From: Amphirosellinia nigrospora
Taxonomy: Eukaryota > Ascomycota > Sordariomycetes > Xylariales > Xylariaceae
Assembly (NCBI GenBank): GCA_004123355.1
Contig: SCHM01000003.1
Coordinates: 1,364,001-1,428,000, forward strand
DNA: 64,000 nt
Direction of reading: 5' to 3'
In this document: positions 25,422 to 39,901 of the stretch, piece by piece
Layout of the letters: each line of letters opens with the position of its first letter
Numbering within the stretch: position 1 is the stretch's first letter
Program-made: the position numbers and the translations under genes
The notes under the pieces: generated by a model
What the model was told of the DNA's origin: nothing
The model's input: the letters and a program-made list of their open reading frames with translations, nothing else
Database searches by the model: none

Positions 25422-25862
25422 TTAACATAATTAGTATTTAATCACTTAAAAACATGTTTTCTAGCTCGAAACCGCGATATTTATATATTTAAAGCCCTTG
25501 TAGCCCTTAAAAACAGCGTTTTTAGTATTATTAGCCCTAAAATAGCGTTTTTTGCGCTAATAGCTTTGAAATAGCGTTTTTATGCCCTTAAAGCCCTCGA
25601 AGCTTTCGAACATGCGTTTTTGGTGTTATTAGCCTCGAAACAGCGATTTTTATGCCTTTGTAGCCCTTGCAGCCCTCGAACACGCGTTTTTATACCTTTA
25701 AAGCTTTTATAGCCCTCGAAAATAACGTTTTCTATGCTTTTATAGCCCTTATAGCCTTTAAATACGCGTTTTATGTGCTAATAGCTTTAAAATAGCGTTT
25801 TTTATATTTTATAGCTTTTATAGCCTTTAAATACGCGTTTTATATGCTAATAGCTTTAAAAT

Positions 25863-26274
25863 AGCGTTTTTTATGCTAAAAACTTTAGATTTACGTTTTT
25901 TATACTTTTAAGCTTTTAAATAGCGTTTTTTACGCTAAAAGCTTTAAATCTACGTTTTTTATACTTTTAAGCTTTCGAACAGCGTTTTTTACGCTAAAAG
26001 CTTTAGATTTGCGTTTTTTGTACTTTGAACCTTCGAACAGCGTTTTTTATATTAAAAGCTTTAAATTTACGTTTTTTATATTTTTAAACTTTTAAACAGC
26101 GTTTTTTACGCTAAAAGCTTTAGATTTACGTTTTTTATATTTTTGAGCTTTCGAATAGCGTTTTTATATTAAAAGCTTTAAATCTACGTTTTTTATGCTT
26201 TTAAGCTTTCGAATAACGTTTTTACGCTAAAAGTTTTAGATTTACGTTTTTTATGCCTTTAAAGCTTTCGAACC
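25863..26274 (+). repeat. 58-59-bp subterminal tandem repeat, seven copies
   Basis: Units begin AGCGTTTTT or AACGTTTTT at 25863, 25922, 25981, 26039, 26098, 26157 and 26215. Each holds AAAAGCTTTAAATCTACG-like sequence, then GTTTTTTAT and AGCTTTCGAA. Spacing is 58-59 bp throughout. Related but shorter GCGTTTTT-containing units extend left to about 25480. Subterminal arrays of this kind are transposase-binding regions in CACTA elements, which is an analogy, not proof. Confidence 0.88.
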
Positions 26275-29200
26275 TTTTAAACTTTTTAAAATAATAACGA
26301 AGCTTTATTTAATATTATTTTAATAAATAAATATACTAGCTATAATTATTAAAAATAACGAATTGAATTTTAAAATTGTTAATTAGTTTAGCTGCTATAT
26401 AAAATTATATAGCGTTATTGAAAATAATATAATTTTTAAAGCTATACTGAATAGTTTTCGAAATTATAAAATCGATATAATACGCTAAAACTATTCTTGT
26501 AAGTTTTAAATATATTAATCGAAAAATTAAATATTTACTTTGATTTATATTTAATAAAATATAATAATTTTTAGTAATTTAATATAAATATATATAGCTA
26601 TATAAATAATTTTTAATTAGTTAAAAAAAGTCGATTAGTTATAAAAAAAGCTAAAAATTAAAGCAGTATAATAAAACCTTACGAAATAGCTATTTTATAT
26701 TTATTAGATTATAAGCTTTATTATTGATATATTCGTTTTATTAACGAATTTAGTATTAATAAAAAAAATATAAACTATTAATATAATTAAACATTTAAAA
26801 GTTATATTTTTTTATTTCGAAGCTATTAAAATAAGGTAATTAATTTAATATATTGTTTATAATTATTATAAATAGTATATTAAATAAAATAACGTTTATA
26901 TATTAAGGTTTAATTAATGTAAAAAACTTTAAAATCTAGCTTTAAAAAAAGTATTATTTTTAATAAACTTATTTTTTAGGCCTTAGTTAATTTTTATAAT
27001 AAATAACGTTAGTTTTATTATTTTATAGCTATATAAATTAAAATATATAAAATCAAACTATAGTATTTATTTCTATATTTATTTAATTTTAACTTTATTA
27101 AAGTTTTTTTAGTATATTAAAAGCGTATATAAAGCGTTATAGCAAAAAAAAAACTGCGAATTTGCTAATAATTACAAATTTAGCGCTTTTTTACGTATTT
27201 GCATAAAAGAAATCAATAAATAAATAATATATATAAAAGTACTTTAAAATAATAAGCGTAAAATATAACTTAAATTTATAGCTTAATTTATATATAATTT
27301 AAAGTATTTTTTAACGTTAATAATTTTTATTTTTTATATTTAATATTATATTTAATTTTTAATATTTATTATTATTTTCGGTATTATTATTAGTTATTTT
27401 AATCGGAAAAAGGCTTTTTACCGGTTAAAGTAACAAGTTAAGTAAAAATAAAAGAAGTGCTTATTTAAAAAGTAAAACTATTATAAATAACGTTAATAAT
27501 ATTGTTTTTATGCGATTTATATATTTATTTATTATTTATAATAGCTTTAATAATATTATCGCTAGGGTTTATATACGTAATAATTGTTTAATATTATTAT
27601 TTTGTGTATTTAGGTATTAAATTTAACTTTTGCTTTTAAAAAAGTAGTATAAAAATAATATAATTATATATATGTTTTTAAGCATTTATAATATTCGAAC
27701 TAAAAAGCAAGTAGTTTGCGGATATTGTAAAAATCGATATTTTATACGTTTAGGGCTACTTTTAAAGCTGTAAATATTTTATTATATGTTATATTATTTA
27801 AAAAACTATTTAAATAGGTTAGTATGTAAATCTTAGCGGTTTATATTTATTTTTAAAAATAAAAAGCTTTATATTAATAGGTTAAAAAACTCCGCGTATG
27901 TTTATAATAATATTATTTAAAAGAATTAATATGTTTATATTTTTATAAAACTATTATATAAAATATTTATATAACTTGTTTTAAAAAGTATATATTAGCT
28001 AAATTTGCCGCTAGTTATATTCGTTATGTAGTAGTTTTTTTAATAAAATAACTTTATATTATATTTCGAAAAAACTATTAATAGTTTAACCTAGTAGCAA
28101 TAGTAATATTTATAATCTTTAGGCTAAAATAAATATAAAAATTATTTATATTTAATAGATTTATATTAATAGCGTTATTTTTATATTGTTTAAGTAGCTT
28201 TGAAAGTTTTACGCTATTTAAAATAGCATTTTAAAAATATTAAATTATTTCTAGCTTTAAAAACGGCTTTTTATTACTTTTTTATATTTAAATAGCCGGC
28301 TTTTCGAGCCGCTTATAACTATTTAAAAGTATTTAATAAAATAAATAATAATGTTTTAAAAATAGCTTTAGCTTTTTTAATAATAATAAATTATTTATAA
28401 AAAATTTCTTAGCTAACGTAATAATAATAAAACCTTTTTATATAGTAAAAAAACATAGTTTTGTTTTTATAGTTATAGTATTATTTTTTAATAAAATAAA
28501 TAAAATATTTAGTAAGTTAAAAATATTTAAACTATTTTATATATATATTTATTATTTATAAATAGTATTAATTATAGTATTGATTTATAATAAAGTATTT
28601 ATAACCGGCTGCGGTAGGTAGAAGGGGTTAGAAAGGGTGGTTATAAAAAGGATTTTCGTTTAAAAAAAAAAGGGTTATTAATTTCTAGCGAAAAAATAAA
28701 TATTTAAAAAGCAGGATTATAATTTATATATAGTATAAATATTGAAAAAAATAGTATTATATTTTATAAAGCTTATAATATAGTTATTTTCTATTTATAA
28801 ACTATTAGTTTATTATATTATTGTAGGGGTATAACTATATTTATAACTATATTAAATTTTAATAAAGGCTATAATAATATTTTAAATATATAATAATACT
28901 TTTTATATTTATATATATTTAAATATATTATTAAAGTACTATATATTATAACTATTATAGCTACTATAATACTTACTAAATTTAGTGTATATTATAATAA
29001 ATATAGTAATTATTAGTAAATATATAATATAACGATTTATATTAATTTTATTTATTGTTAAAGACTTTTTTTTCGTGCTTATTAGCGTGCTTAGTATATT
29101 TTTTTAATTTTTCGATTTTATATAAATATTAAATAAATATAAATATTAGTTTTAAAGACTTTAAATAGCAGCAATTTTTTTACTATTAATAAATATAAAA

Positions 29201-30372
29201 GTGTTATTTGCCTTAAGCTTTAACGTTATTAAATATATAAATATTTGCTTAAAAGCTCGAAGATTTAATTCGATTTCTACGCTAATAGTACGTAAAATAG
29301 CTTAATTAGAATAATATATTAATATATACTTACGAATAATAGCTAATATTTGTTTTCGAATTTATTAAGTTATACTTTATATATTTTATTAATATAATAA
29401 ATAAGCTTAATTTTATTAAAAACTATAATTATAAAGCGTTTTTTATATAAATAAATTTTCGAAACTTTTTTATTTAATAATAGCTTTTTATTTTTAATAA
29501 ATTAATTTTTAAAAAAAAAACGATAATATTAAAAGTAATAATAGTAATAAAAATAGCAAAAATAGCAATAATAATTAAAATACTGCTTTAAAAACCTTAA
29601 AAGCTTTAAAAGCTTTAAAAGTTTTAAAAGCTTTAAAATTAATAACAATAGTAAATAAAAAGGTATTATTTTTAACTTTAGTAAGTTGTTTACGTTACTA
29701 GCTATGTATAAATATTTATTTTTTAAAAAGCTTTTTTAATATTTTAATAAATATAAAGTTAACCTTTAATTTATTTTTTTTTTATTACTAGTAGCTTATT
29801 TAGCAACTGTAGCTTTATATAAGCTATTATTACGTTTATTATTATTATTAGTATTATTTTATTTTTAGTAGCTTTTATAACCTATTTTTTATTTTTTAAA
29901 AACATTACGCGTAAAAATATTTCGATTTTTTCGTTAGTAAAATTATTAAAACGTATAATTGTAGCAGTAAACCTTATTATACCCGGTTTACGTAATAAAA
30001 AATAGCTCGGCTAACCTTTTTTTTGCAAAATCGATCGATTCGGATGGCTAAATAGGCTAAACAATAGCTTTAGCGATAAAAGCAACAAAAATAATAGCGA
30101 TAAAAATAAACTACTATAATTAGTAATATAATAAGTACTTTTAGTAATAATTATAAAAGTTCTATATAATTCTTTATATTATCGTAAAAAAATACGCGTT
30201 TTTTGGCTAATATTGTGTTTATATAGATTTAATAGTAATCTAGCAGCTTTTATAGCTTTTAGTATACTAGGCCTATTTTTTAAAGCTTTTTCTAAGCATT
30301 TTTACGTTTTAAAACACTAAAAAATGCTATTTTTAACATAAAAATAAGCTTTAACTAATATTTATTATATAG

Positions 30373-30474
30373 TTTACAAATAAAAAAATACTATTGTCGG
30401 TATATTTCCCAAAATAACACATACACACCACAGAAAGTGTGGGTGGGGCGCGACATTTCGATTCGGAACTAGTG
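30373..30474 (-). repeat. Right terminal inverted repeat
   Basis: Mirror of the left arm, ending CTAGTG then TA. It keeps CACAC and TGTGTATGTG where the left arm reads TATAC and TATATATATA, so it is closer to the original sequence there. It lies only about 210 bp upstream of the sulfatase start codon. Confidence 0.9.
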
Positions 30475-30682
30475 TAAGAGGGGTTCGGTGGTTCTATAGA
30501 CATCTTCGTTGTTACAGTAGATGGATATTGTGCCTCGGGGCAAGCACCCCCTAATGTCCACCTCTTTTCCTTCTCCCCTCGCTCCAGTTGCTCATTTATA
30601 TATAATTCTCTGAAGTGCCTAATTTGTAATATCACAAAACCTGATAAATTTCTGACTTCGAGTTGAATCATCAACGTTTTGA

Positions 30683-32503
<1,821 letters not shown>

Positions 32504-32847
32504 AGTGCGAATGATTGCTCTATGATGGCTATAAGTGCTATATGAAAATGGTGTCACTTATTCAATAGCAAGAACGAGAGTAACTATTTATATTTGATGT
32601 GGCACATTGATAGGAAAAATCAATCAAAAATAGAGTATTTATTCGTCTATTATTCTACACTTAACTCGTTTTGATATCTTGATCTAAGGTTTTCTGGCCT
32701 GCTGGGATTGTTAATATGTGTTCGACGTAGGTAGGTACCTTATTATAGCACCTAACAGCCGAGCTACCTATTAGGTACACATCCCCTTAGGCTTAGTTTT
32801 GCTCAGTTTCATCGTCTGTAATTTTGCTGGACGTAGCTCTTTTCGGA
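32504..32847. other. Convergent 3' intergenic region
   Basis: 3' flanks of the sulfatase and the small proline-rich gene. Contains the GTAGGTAGGTACC motif at about 32727-32740 and a degenerate second copy (TACCTATTAGGTAC) at 32764-32777. Confidence 0.5.
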
Positions 32848-33111
32848 TTAGAAATTATTATTTGATAAACGAAATCGCCTTGGATCCTTAGGCGGAACGG
32901 GCGGGGGCGGTAGAGATCGACGATATCCTTTGGAAGAAATTCGCTCTGGAATAGTTGGTGGCACTAGTTGACGACTCTTTCTTGGCTTAGGCTCGGCCAT
33001 TGCCATGGAAATTTCCACGTCTTCTAACCATCGCACAATTCTTTCATATTCGTCACTAAATAGGTAGTGGTGATAGCGGGATAGAGGATAATCATAATCG
33101 GGACTAGACAT
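32848..33111 (-). CDS. Small proline-rich hypothetical protein (87 aa)
   Basis: Not recognised. An ATG at 33111 opens MSSPDYDYPLSRYHHYLF, then DEYERIVRWLEDVEISMAMAEP and a basic proline-rich tail (SLPPPPVPPKDPRRFRL) resembling an SH3-ligand stretch. The 50 bases upstream are A/C-rich with no ATG, like a fungal 5' leader, which favours a real gene. No signal peptide or membrane segment. Single exon. A chance frame is possible. Confidence 0.45.
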   Translation of the reverse strand: MSSPDYDYPLSRYHHYLFSDEYERIVRWLEDVEISMAMAEPKPRKSRQLVPPTIPERISSKGYRRSLPPPPVPPKDPRRFRLSNNNF

Positions 33112-34509
33112 GCTTATGTTTCGTTGAATAATAAATGGTGCAGTGAGGTGTGGATATGTTGTTTTCAAGTTGAATAATTGATTGAAGTGATCTTGGGTGT
33201 ATGGTCCCTTCTAGGTGATTGCGACTGAGAGAGGTTGTTTAGCAGAGTACGTGAGCTAGGCTTTTTATAAAATCTCTGTACTCAATACGTTTCGTCAACA
33301 AAGGCATTGTTTTCAACACGAGCAGTGTTTTGCGAACAAGAACCTTGAAATGATAAATTCCTTTGTTCTTTCAACACGATGACGCCGTTCGGTGTGGTGC
33401 ATAGTAAGTACAGAAAGATGATAGTGGTAAAGTCCTTCGGGAACGTTGTAGCTGCCTTCCCATATACTCTTATAACGGCCAAGGGTTTGAAGGTAAGGCA
33501 TACCTCGATGAGCACGTGAGCATCCGCGATGTTCACGACCGAGACCTACAGAAGCCGAGGGCATTCATCCCAAGCTTCTCGCGATTGGTAATCGTGAATT
33601 CATGATGAAGTTTGTTCGCGGAAAGTAGAGTATTAAACCGACCGAGTTTTGTTCTCATCAGTACGATGTGCCGGCTACGATAGACGGAAAACTGGAAAAT
33701 AACGAGAGTTACTCTATGAGGCGATTATTTGACCCTGTAAAATTGATGAGTATTAAGAGTGTACTGGAGCTAGCTTTCTAAGAGCTTGCAAATTCTACGT
33801 AGCGATCTATATGAGAACTGATGCTCGTGTTAAACTCACATGAGCTCTGTTTTTTATTTGACAATTTATACGTTTCAACCTTTCAATCGATTCGCATGTA
33901 TAAATCTTTTCTGCTTCAGAGATGTCAATCCATATTACTTATGTCCGAGTTAATTCATAGAAATCATGAATGTATTAACCAAATAATTGATATAACCTTA
34001 AGCCATTTAGATGCACCCGATAGCCGCGTCCTATACCTAGTCACTAACCGTACTATACAACTATTTATGACAAAAGAGAATGCTCTCTGTGGTATCTATG
34101 CCCTGTCTATGCACCTGCCCATGGTCTTGCGACGCCAAAACACTCTATTCTTGTTTACCCTGCCCACCAATAAGACTCTCCTCTTCTTCACTCACATCAG
34201 GGCGCATGTCGCCATTCGTACCTTTTCTCCCTCTTATCATGTTTACCAAGCAGGTAACAAAAAGTATGCTCTTCTCTTTATACTCAGCTATTCCACTATG
34301 ATCCCATCGGATCGCAGCACGGGTACTACGTATTAATAAAAAGGCTAGTAGTCTAGAAAACAAATTAGCTCACCGCAAATGAAGAGGCCTGACTATCATG
34401 GAGTTCCTTGAATTTTTGCCTTGATGCGCTCAAAAAAAAATAGGCTTCATAGGTAGTTAAGTTGTGGCAATGCCTGAGATACCAAGGCGGGAAAATTAAA
34501 GGGGCACAC
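33112..34509. other. Intergenic, no supported gene
   Basis: Promoter side of the small proline-rich gene and 3' side of the sulfotransferase gene. The 171-codon plus frame at 33821-34336 has random-looking composition, and I reject it. No repeat structure seen. Confidence 0.45.
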
Positions 34510-36247
34510 TTACATTGTAAACCCAACAACAAATAACACGGCTGCATATGAAAGCACTGAGATACCGAACAGGCGGATGCTATCTACCCTTTTCAGAGTA
34601 ATCAAATCATCGACCGGATATCCAGGATCGAGAGTGGTCTTTGTCACGGTATCTAGTGCCATGGTATAACCTAGTATCGTGCCGTTCCGATCAAGCGCCG
34701 CGACACGAGCATATCTCCTATTCACACTAAGGTGAAATGATGTTTCAAAACCCATCCGTTCGGACGTAGCCGTCACTGCACCGACGCCTTTTAGCTTAGT
34801 AATGTTGTCTGACGTAAACTAGCTCGTGTTAGTTCATAGTAAACGGAAAATACTATTCTCATGATAGCAAGGTAAATTAACTTACGAGGACATATCTTTC
34901 TACCTCCGTTGCTCCGTTCCAAGACACATAAACAATGATGTCATCGCCGTTGGTGCTCGCAGCAATAGAAGGCGGCCACGTCGGTAAGCCGACCCAAGCG
35001 GCCTTTGCAGCGCGGTACGCAATAACGGGGACGATTCCATGATCCAACGGCAGTACTTGGCCGCGCTGCACGTCCATGACGAGCTCCCCATCAGGAGCGT
35101 ACTCAGTATACATGGGGTTCTGACCCAGGCAACGAGGGTATTTCCCTTGGGAGTGCGACTAACGCCACCGCGGGAGGCAGACACGATGTTCTGAGGATGA
35201 TACCACTCATTCACGACCCAATACGTCCAATCTTTAGTATCGAACTCGATCTCGAGGCGCGGGAGCAGCCGTATCCCTTCTCCTCGCCGGTGCAGAAGCC
35301 ATTAAATACAGCCTGGTTATCGAACAGGGAGATCCTATTCTCAGCGGTGAAGTGCGCGTTATGCTGCCAGTGGAACACGGCCGATGCATTCGTCGAGACG
35401 TCTGTGAAATTGCCCTCTTGCCCCGATGACCCACCGGACCTCGCTGGTGATGCCGTCTACGAGGAAGATGGAGTGCAGATGTCGACTGCTTACAGAAAGT
35501 CGCCGGCGGGCGTCTTTTCGACCGAGTTGACGTGCCAGAGGTCGAACGCGGCGGAGAACTGATACGGGCCCGTGCCGTCGTACGGCCAGAACGAGTCCTC
35601 GATGCGGAAGTAGCTGCGCAGGTCGAACTGAAATAGGACTGCGTTGGTCCGCGGCTCGACCTCTTGAATCAGGATGTTCGTAAGATAGTCCTCGCCCTTT
35701 CCAATCGCTGATAAATCTGCTTTTTCGACACGGCCCACGACCAGCGCGACCGTGTCGTCGAGAGTGAGATGCGCTTCGTGGGAGTCGGCAATTGCGCCGA
35801 GGAGGTCGCCCTGCGGCGTCACAGAATGCAATAGCTCATAATGCTTGTTATATATCCTCACTGCATCCCGGCATACACGACGAGGACTTGTTCCCCGTAT
35901 AATGTGGCCGTATGGGCCGCCTGTGCGAAGTTGTATCCCTGGTCTGCGTAGACCAAACTGAGGTCCTTAGAAGAGATAATGCTCGGGCCGTAATCGTCGT
36001 ACCCGCCGGTCAGAAATATGAAGCCTGAGTCGTCAATTTTATCGGCGTTGAACTTATTGACTTGGTATATTGGCGCTTTTACGGGGGATGAGAAGAACGT
36101 CTGTGTCGGCACATCTCCCAGGGCACCCGCTTGGTATGAGGTTAAGTTTGTGAAGTGCGGGACGTCAGCGTAGACTGGAGGGGAAAGGGTCGAGATAGTA
36201 GATAATAAGAATAGGAATACATGTCTCGGCAACAAGATGGGCCGCAT
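34510..36247 (-). CDS. Secreted/membrane arylsulfotransferase-family protein (ASST-like)
   Basis: Resembles the fungal arylsulfotransferase (Arylsulfotran_2) family, six-bladed propellers related to enzymes that move sulfate between phenolic esters. The chosen ATG (36247) gives the signal peptide MRPILLPRHVFLFLLSTIST; an ATG at 36283 is also possible. Blades include SGFIFLTGGYDDYGPSII, SHEAHLTLDDTVALVVG, NILIQEVEPRTNAVLFQFDL, FDLWHVNSVEKTPAGDFL, SSRHLHSIFLVDG and FHWQHNAHFTAENRISLFDN. The His of DLWHVNS and of HNAHFT sit where the family has conserved catalytic-type histidines. Toward the end come EWYHPQNIVSASRGG and a terminal membrane helix (LFGISVLSYAAVLFVVGF). Single-base lapses occur near 35861, 35492 and around 35270. 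Introns near 34800-34880. True sulfotransferase activity in fungi is not well established. Confidence 0.82.
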
Positions 36248-38301
36248 CACCGCCAAAGCCGGTACTGGGTTAAAGCCGTACATATTGTAGGTGGTGATGT
36301 GGCGGTTAGTATCGCGGTGACAACATACTTTACAGCAATGTCGCAATTTCTGTCAAGTCAGAATGAAAGAATATGTTGATCAGGCCTGTGTTCACTACTT
36401 AAGTACTTATCTACTATTCATATACAATTGAACCGTCAAGATAGCCTTGTCTTACGACTCCCTAAACTATAAGATCGCAAACAGAAGAAGATCCTAGGGT
36501 GGTGAGACTAATCAATGAAGGAATGGATAAAATTACGTGGTGCCGCGTGTCGCGATCCACTTTGGTCTGAGGATTTCCCTCTACATCGTGAGCTTTGGTA
36601 ATTGCTGGGGAAGATAAGCTGTGCAACATCTAGCGCTCTGAAACTAAATTAGTAGATAAGCTAAAAGGTTTCAAATTTGCTCTTCCTTTTCATTTTCGTT
36701 GTAGTGGGTAGCATGAATGGGTCATTATTTGTGCAGGAAGGTGAGTCGTATGTCGTCAATATAGCCGACTACATGTCAACCAGATGCCGCTAGTCAAGGC
36801 TAGTGAGTTTGGCTTCTGCCAATCCGATGTACCATGCTTCTTCAATCTGGGGAAGCCGAGTATGAGGTGTGTATCAGAACCTAAATCAACGGCTATTTTT
36901 GCCCGTAACCGTTGGTGGAGCTCGATAGATTATGACTTATCTCCGAACCAATTAAGTCCAGAGGACCAGATGGCGTATAGTATATAGACAGATGAACACG
37001 AATACATGTGGCTGATGCGATAGTTATTACGTACGCCCCTATTGTCGTTCGTTTTCAACTTGGGACTGAAGCGGGATTCAATGAAACATTAGTATGCGAC
37101 GAAACCCAACCAGCGAGGTCAGGTCGATTCCTATAGCCTCAAATTATATATGTTCCCCCTAAGTAATGCACCAAGTTGATGCATAGTGAGTCGGCTAGTT
37201 GTCGATTTTCTAGCTAGGGAGGAGACGATTCATGGAATGGATGGATATCATCCCCAGGAGGGGGTTGATTACAAACTAGGGCTTAAACCAATATTGTCTA
37301 GCTGCTTTATCATGGACAGCTTGTACGGGTAGTTATAGGTTTTGAGAGCATAGGGGGACTATCTCCTTTCTGGCAGTTCTTGTTTAGACATGGATTTTCT
37401 ATATTCGAGAAGCGTAGTATCTAAAAGTAGGTAGTGAACTTGTGAGGTCAATGGACTGGAAGGGTTACCAATGATCATAAGCCCCAATTTAGAACAAATA
37501 TTCCGCTACTCGTGGTCAGAAGGCGATGGTTTAGTTGTGGTTGCATTCGTCGTTAAGTTGCTAATTCCATGGCATGGCCTCTTCCCCATCTCGGACTCCA
37601 CGCCCCAGGAAAACTGTACAGTCTTCTTATTCTTTTCCGCCATTTGAATAGCATAAAGCTTTTGCTTGGGTCAAAACTATAGCATGTGCTATGTTTCAAC
37701 GATCCCCTAGTTGTAAAATGATCACCCTGAGGAAAGAGACTTGAGTTCAATGTCGTAGCGTAAATGGTTGCTTAACAATGTAGAATGAGAATTGATTTTT
37801 TATATGAATATCGCATGTGTCTATGAAGTTTCAAGTACCGAGTCGTAGTTTTTCTATTTATCTCTAGCGGACTGCTCATCTATCTATTGAGCCACTTGTC
37901 TAGACTCGGTTTTGATAGTATGCCAGAGCTGCTTTCTCTTTACCTTTTCCCTCCTGCTTGTTCAACTTTATCATGTTGTTTTTACTACTCCTGGCCGTTC
38001 CCGAGATACAGGGGGTGACTTCCACAACCACTCAAGTCACAACTTTCCGTAATCGATTAGAAGATCTTATATAATGAATTATTCGAATGACTCGATTTCA
38101 TCTCGTAATCTGGCCGTAATTCTTAATTCATTCATACAGTCAAAGGCCGAGCCCGAGGCCGGCGCCGAACTGTCTCGGGACGAGCTCGGGATGCACTGCG
38201 GGGTAATGATGGAGCTTCTTGCTCCCCCTTATATAATCCCACATCTGCATTCATAACTTCAGATAGTTCCTCGAGTCGGCGTCTTATTATATTTACACAA
38301 G
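36248..38301. other. Intergenic, no supported gene
   Basis: Divergent region between the sulfotransferase-like gene and the M24 gene, about 2 kb. Short frames at 36784-36987 and 37553-37750 have no family resemblance. No RNA gene or repeat seen. Confidence 0.5.
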
Positions 38302-39117
38302 ATGTCAGAAGTATCAGGTGCGGAAGAACAGCAGCGGGCGGCCTCGCTCTTGGACGCGCAGACCAAGGCACTGCAGTTATTCGACGAGATCGCCACGGAC
38401 CTGATCCGGCCGGGAGTCAGTGAGAAGGAGCTTAGCCAGCAGATTCACGAGCTTGGCGCCCGTCGTCACGGCATAAAGACGCATTGGCACAAACGGGTCG
38501 TCCGCAGCGGACCCAACACGCTGCAACCATACCAAGAAAACCCACCGGACCGTATCATCGAGGCCGACGACATCCTCTTCGTTGATCTGGGCCCCGTATT
38601 TGAAGCCTGGGAGGCTGATTTCGGCCGCACATATGGTAAGGAATCCTCGGAGCCATCTCTTTTTACTAGCGACTTTCGAGCTATGAGATTTCCTCCTTGA
38701 GGCCGAAACCCTTGCTCAAAATGATGATAACTGACTCCGAGCGTTGTAGTCCTCGGCAACGATCCACTAAAGAAGAAGCTACGTGATGATCTTGAGCCCA
38801 TGTGGAAAAATGTTAAATCGCAGTTTGACAAAAGCCCAGATATGACGGGCGATGAGCTATATGCGATCGCGTGCCGCGCTGCAAAGAGTGAAGGATGGGA
38901 ATTTGGTGGGCACCTGGCAGGTCACTTAATTGGTTCATTCCCGCATGAGCGAATCCCTAATGATAAGAAGGCCCTGTACATCACAGAGGGTAACAATGAT
39001 CGCATGAGATCTCTGGGCAAGGATGGTCGACAGCGACATTGGATTCTGGAAATTCATCTTGTTGACCGTGAGAGACAGATTGGTGGCTTCTTCGAACAGT
39101 TACTTACGGTTGGTTGA
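38302..39117 (+). CDS. M24-family metallopeptidase-like protein (Xaa-Pro dipeptidase fold)
   Basis: Pita-bread-fold protein of the creatinase/aminopeptidase P family, catalytic domain only (233 aa). Two exons, 38302-38635 and 38750-39117, joined at a GTAAGG...TTGTAG intron, give one clean 702-nt frame. Metal-ligand candidates are D95 (FVDLGP) and D106 (EADFGRTY) in exon 1. In exon 2 HLAGHLIGSFPHE supplies the histidine, and LEIHLVD and FFEQLLTVG supply glutamates. Full-length Xaa-Pro dipeptidases are twice as long, but short single-domain M24 proteins are common in fungi and bacteria. Cytosolic; no signal peptide. The substrate is unknown. Confidence 0.87.
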
Positions 39118-39901
39118 CATGCATCAGGATTCAAATACATGAAATGAGGCATGCAATTCTTAAATTTCTTTTTAGGATAAGTCACCCCTCAACTGTTCTA
39201 CATAGAATTGTTTATCTCATCGGTATATAGATCTAGATTGTCATGGCGGCGAATCTCGCTGCTTCTACTGCACTTACGAGATGGTAGAAGTACTGTTATC
39301 AATCAATCACCAAACTGCCCTACGACATACCAAAAGCTGTTCTAGGTGATATAATAGTTGATATATAATAAGAGACGAGCCGGTGTTGTGAAAACGGGAT
39401 GTGAGGTGTTGCGAGCACGATGACTTCACAGTTGAGTCGACCATTGTTAAGCACCATAGCATTTGACCTGTTGCACGGAGGATTAGTCGAGCAGGCAACC
39501 TATCGCATTACGACTGCCAAAGTTCAGTAATCAGAAATCATTGTCTGGCATCTGTCGGCAATTTCGAACGATATAGCAGGCGATTACAAATCGAGTGGTT
39601 GTCGCCCGAGCCGGATCTGTTGCGGGATGTCGTGATTGCGTCGCAACCTTAGGTCAATCTGGGGTGAGACCTAAGTCGTTGAGCGCTGCGGGGTTGGCTT
39701 GTTGGTTTCTCAGCAGCCATTAATAATTCACCCGGCCCTAAAGGCCGCTGACAGGGTGCTGTAGATGACGCTCCCTGGCAGCGTCTTTCGGCCATCTATA
39801 TAAACCGTAACAGTCCTCGTCATCGATTCATAATTCCATCACAACTTGGCTTATATACACTGCGAACCATAAATCCTAATTAAAAGCAACTGATCGATAT
39901 C
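39118..39901. other. Intergenic region with SDR promoter
   Basis: 3' flank of the M24 gene and promoter of the dehydrogenase. A TATATAAACC box at about 39796 and an A/C-rich leader precede the ATG at 39902. No gene seen. Confidence 0.5.

Larger units (their letters stand above)
25320..30474. mobile_element. RIP-degraded TIR DNA transposon, CACTA-like ends
   Basis: A 5.15-kb, extremely AT-rich block bounded by 102-bp inverted repeats starting CACTAGTTCCGAATCG and flanked on both sides by TA (25318-25319 and 30475-30476), a likely target-site duplication. The arms differ at 11 positions, all transitions, consistent with RIP at CA/TG. No open frame of 60 codons exists inside, so the transposase is unrecognisable. 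CACTA termini and a subterminal tandem array suggest an EnSpm/CACTA-type element; the 2-bp TA duplication would also fit Tc1/mariner-like elements. No active gene seen. A less mutated G-rich patch lies at about 28600-28640. Confidence 0.82.

Noticed and set aside
25863-26274. Tandem array as a CRISPR array or centromeric satellite
   Set aside because: No unique spacers (units are contiguous near-identical 58-59 bp), and the array lies inside TIR boundaries of one element in a eukaryotic genome.
33821-34336. 171-codon plus-strand frame
   Set aside because: No signal peptide, domain or coding-like composition. It sits just downstream of the sulfotransferase-like gene on the opposite strand.
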